Part shown: positions 4,993 to 6,664 of the stretch, one piece after another
Numbering within the stretch: position 1 is the first letter of the stretch
How the letters are laid out: every line of letters starts with the position of its first letter
Translations under genes and position numbers: made by a program
The notes under the pieces: generated by a model
Seen by the model: the letters and a program-made list of their open reading frames with translations, nothing else
Databases searched by the model: none
Told to the model about the DNA's origin: nothing
From: Balneolales bacterium
GTDB lineage: Bacteria > Bacteroidota > Rhodothermia > Balneolales > Balneolaceae
Direction: 5' to 3'
NCBI GenBank assembly: GCA_022360375.1
Contig: JAKSCW010000514.1
Location: 1 to 6,664, forward strand
Length of the DNA stretch: 6,664 nt

Positions 4993-6664
4993 AGCGAAGT
5001 TCACCCCCAAAACTGGCAAAATGGCTTCTCGGCTTAAGCGTTGCCTGGAAATTCAAAGAAGAGGCGGAAAGTGATCTGGATGAATTATTCCAGATTCGCT
5101 GTAAAAATTGGGGCGAATCTTATGCACGCAGATTATACTGGCAGGATGTGCTGAGTATATGGATACGCCGAAGTTGGTTCGAAGAATTTGAATTCACACA
5201 TCTAAATACCTATTCCATGCTAAAAAATTATTTTAAAGTATCCTGGCGGTCACTAAAAAAACAGAAAGCATTTTCTTTCATTAATGTTTTTGGTTTAGCC
5301 ATTGGACTCGCTTTCTGTTCTCTCATTTTCCTGTATGTACAAGATGAATTGACCTACGATAGTATGCATCAGGATAGAAACCGAATCTACCGGGTTGAAC
5401 TTACTTTCTTTGATGAATTTGGAAATGTTAACCACAGTGGAACAAATGGTTCTGTACCATTAGGCCCTACCCTTAAAGAGGAAATACCCGGCATTGAACA
5501 TTTCACCCGGTTGTTCTATCGCAGCCATTATACTAAATCTGACGGGGATGCAATCCAGGAAAGCGTTGCATATGCTGACAATGAACTCTTTGATATTTTT
5601 ACATTCCCGGTAATTGAGGGGAATGCTGATGAACTTCTTCCTAATACCAATTCTGTTGTAATTACTGAAAGCATTGCTACTAGGTATTTTAGCAATGAAT
5701 CTGCGTTAGGAAAAACCCTTCGAATAAGAAAAAATGAGGTTTTCGAAGATTTTGAAGTAACCGGGGTTGTTCAGGATATGCCTTCAAATTCTACCGTTAG
5801 TTTCAATGTGCTGCTTCATATTGAAGGAGATGCTTTCTATGTACCACAGTTTAAAGACCGATTCGATATGAATTTATATCGAACGTATGTCTTATTGAGC
5901 CCAAACATTGACTCTGAAAACCTTAACGACCCCCTGAATTTTTTCACAGATAAGTACCATCCCCAATATCAACAAAACATTCGCGACAGAAACGGTTGGG
6001 ATGCATCAATCAGACCATTTGCTTACCGGTTAAATCCACTTCCTCACATTCATTTGAATAGTTCAAGCGACCCGATGTACTCTTATATACTTTCCGGGAT
6101 TGGCCTGGCAATTCTTCTTATTGCATGCATTAATTTCATGACTCTTTCAATTGGCCGTTCCTCTAAACGGGCCAAAGAAATTGGGATGAGGAAAGTAATT
6201 GGTGCCCATCGTCATCAATTGATGATCCAGTTTTGGGGAGAGGCATTTTTAATTTGCACAATCGCTTTGGTAATCGGAGCTCTTTTTGCAAATGCTTTTC
6301 TTCCCGTGTTCAATAACCTCGCCGGTAAAGAACTTTCTTTCAATTATTTAGAAAACTGGCACATTTGGATCGCTTTATTGGGCTTTATTCTGGTTACAGG
6401 TTTTATTGCGGGCAGTTATCCTGCTTTGTTATTATCCAACATTAAGCCTATCCATTCATTGAAAGGAAAGCTGACCTTAAGCGGTTCGAACCTGTTTTCT
6501 AAATCATTAGTTACCCTTCAATTCGGATTATCTGTATTTCTTATCGTTGGTACTTTAGTGATGAACAACCAGCTGAACTTCATCCGGAACCACAACCTCG
6601 GATTTAATAAGGAACACATCGTAATGATTCCTTTAAATCGAATGGATGGGTTGGAACTGGCTCA
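4983..6664 (+). CDS. ABC transporter permease (MacB/FtsX type) with permease-prefix domain, C-terminus off the window
   Basis: This frame is open for 560 codons to the right edge. Residues 1-62 resemble the soluble 'permease prefix' domain: SPPKLAKWLLGL (7-18), SDLDELF (30-36), where the family commonly has GDL-x-E-x-F, and YARRLYWQDVL (47-57). Helix 1 is FSFINVFGLAIGLAFC (97-112, extending to about 119), followed by DELTYDSMH and RIYRV. A large MacB-like extracytoplasmic domain covers about 120-365. The first FtsX domain begins at helix 2 (369-389), with ACINFMTLSIGRSSKRAKEI and GMRKVIGAH just after it; helices 3 (about 414-435) and 4 (about 460-482) follow. From about 505, KSLVTLQFGLSVFLIVG starts the duplicated second half. 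Such proteins have eight helices; full prefix-containing members run roughly 850-900 residues, so a third or more is missing. No ATPase is visible; this class often lacks an adjacent one. Function is probably envelope-related export or mechanotransmission. The start overlaps padR (ATG 4983, padR stop 4990-4992), indicating translational coupling. Confidence 0.9.
   Translation, partial: MGVKRSSPPKLAKWLLGLSVAWKFKEEAESDLDELFQIRCKNWGESYARRLYWQDVLSIWIRRSWFEEFEFTHLNTYSMLKNYFKVSWRSLKKQKAFSFINVFGLAIGLAFCSLIFLYVQDELTYDSMHQDRNRIYRVELTFFDEFGNVNHSGTNGSVPLGPTLKEEIPGIEHFTRLFYRSHYTKSDGDAIQESVAYADNELFDIFTFPVIEGNADELLPNTNSVVITESIATRYFSNESALGKTLRIRKNEVFEDFEVTGVVQDMPSNSTVSFNVLLHIEGDAFYVPQFKDRFDMNLYRTYVLLSPNIDSENLNDPLNFFTDKYHPQYQQNIRDRNGWDASIRPFAYRLNPLPHIHLNSSSDPMYSYILSGIGLAILLIACINFMTLSIGRSSKRAKEIGMRKVIGAHRHQLMIQFWGEAFLICTIALVIGALFANAFLPVFNNLAGKELSFNYLENWHIWIALLGFILVTGFIAGSYPALLLSNIKPIHSLKGKLTLSGSNLFSKSLVTLQFGLSVFLIVGTLVMNNQLNFIRNHNLGFNKEHIVMIPLNRMDGLELA

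Noticed and set aside
4871..5074. Plus-strand 67-codon frame overlapping padR and the permease start
   Set aside because: It is an alternate frame of padR and of the permease prefix domain, both of which have clear family matches in their own frames.
1..6664. CRISPR array, insertion sequence, tRNA or defence system
   Set aside because: No spaced direct repeats, transposase motifs, cloverleaf structures or defence-type proteins were seen on either strand; gene content is housekeeping and envelope-related.

Overview
The window looks like ordinary chromosome from a bacterium of the Bacteroidota/Balneolota (FCB) side of the tree. This is inferred from gene content and style: moderate-to-low GC, a PadR regulator coupled to a large FtsX/MacB-type permease with an N-terminal prefix domain, and mixed translation starts. 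Two genes have a clear Shine-Dalgarno (GGAG, GAGG), while others have only A-rich leaders. I cannot fix the genus. I see no tRNA, rRNA, CRISPR, insertion sequence or phage gene.

Left part (1-1635). Two genes lie on the minus strand. At the left edge is the first 63 codons of a POT-family proton-coupled peptide transporter. Upstream of it is a complete 401-residue phosphofructokinase whose active-site residues (GGDD and PKTMDND) are those of pyrophosphate-dependent enzymes. A 137-base divergent region separates it from the next gene. It carries a TATAAT box for each direction and the palindrome AAAAGCGCTTTT between them. A copy of the same core (AAAAGCGCTT) lies at the other end of the phosphofructokinase gene, upstream of the transporter, which hints at a shared LacI-like regulator.

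Middle part (1636-4032). A plus-strand flavoprotein related to sulfide:quinone oxidoreductase keeps two of the three classic redox cysteines but has Tyr where the third belongs. It converges, with a 9-base gap, on a minus-strand membrane-anchored SGNH/GDSL-hydrolase-like protein.

Right part (4116-6664). Three plus-strand genes follow: a small DUF456 membrane protein, a PadR-family repressor, and the first 560 codons of a MacB/FtsX-type permease with a permease-prefix domain. The permease start lies inside the end of padR (10-base overlap), so the two are almost certainly translationally coupled. The likely logic is a self-regulated repressor/transporter cassette.

I did not find a convincing undescribed system. 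The best leads are the cysteine-deficient SQR-like protein, the repeated AAAAGCGCTT element around the phosphofructokinase gene, and the PadR-permease coupling with a GC-rich hairpin just upstream of the permease start.
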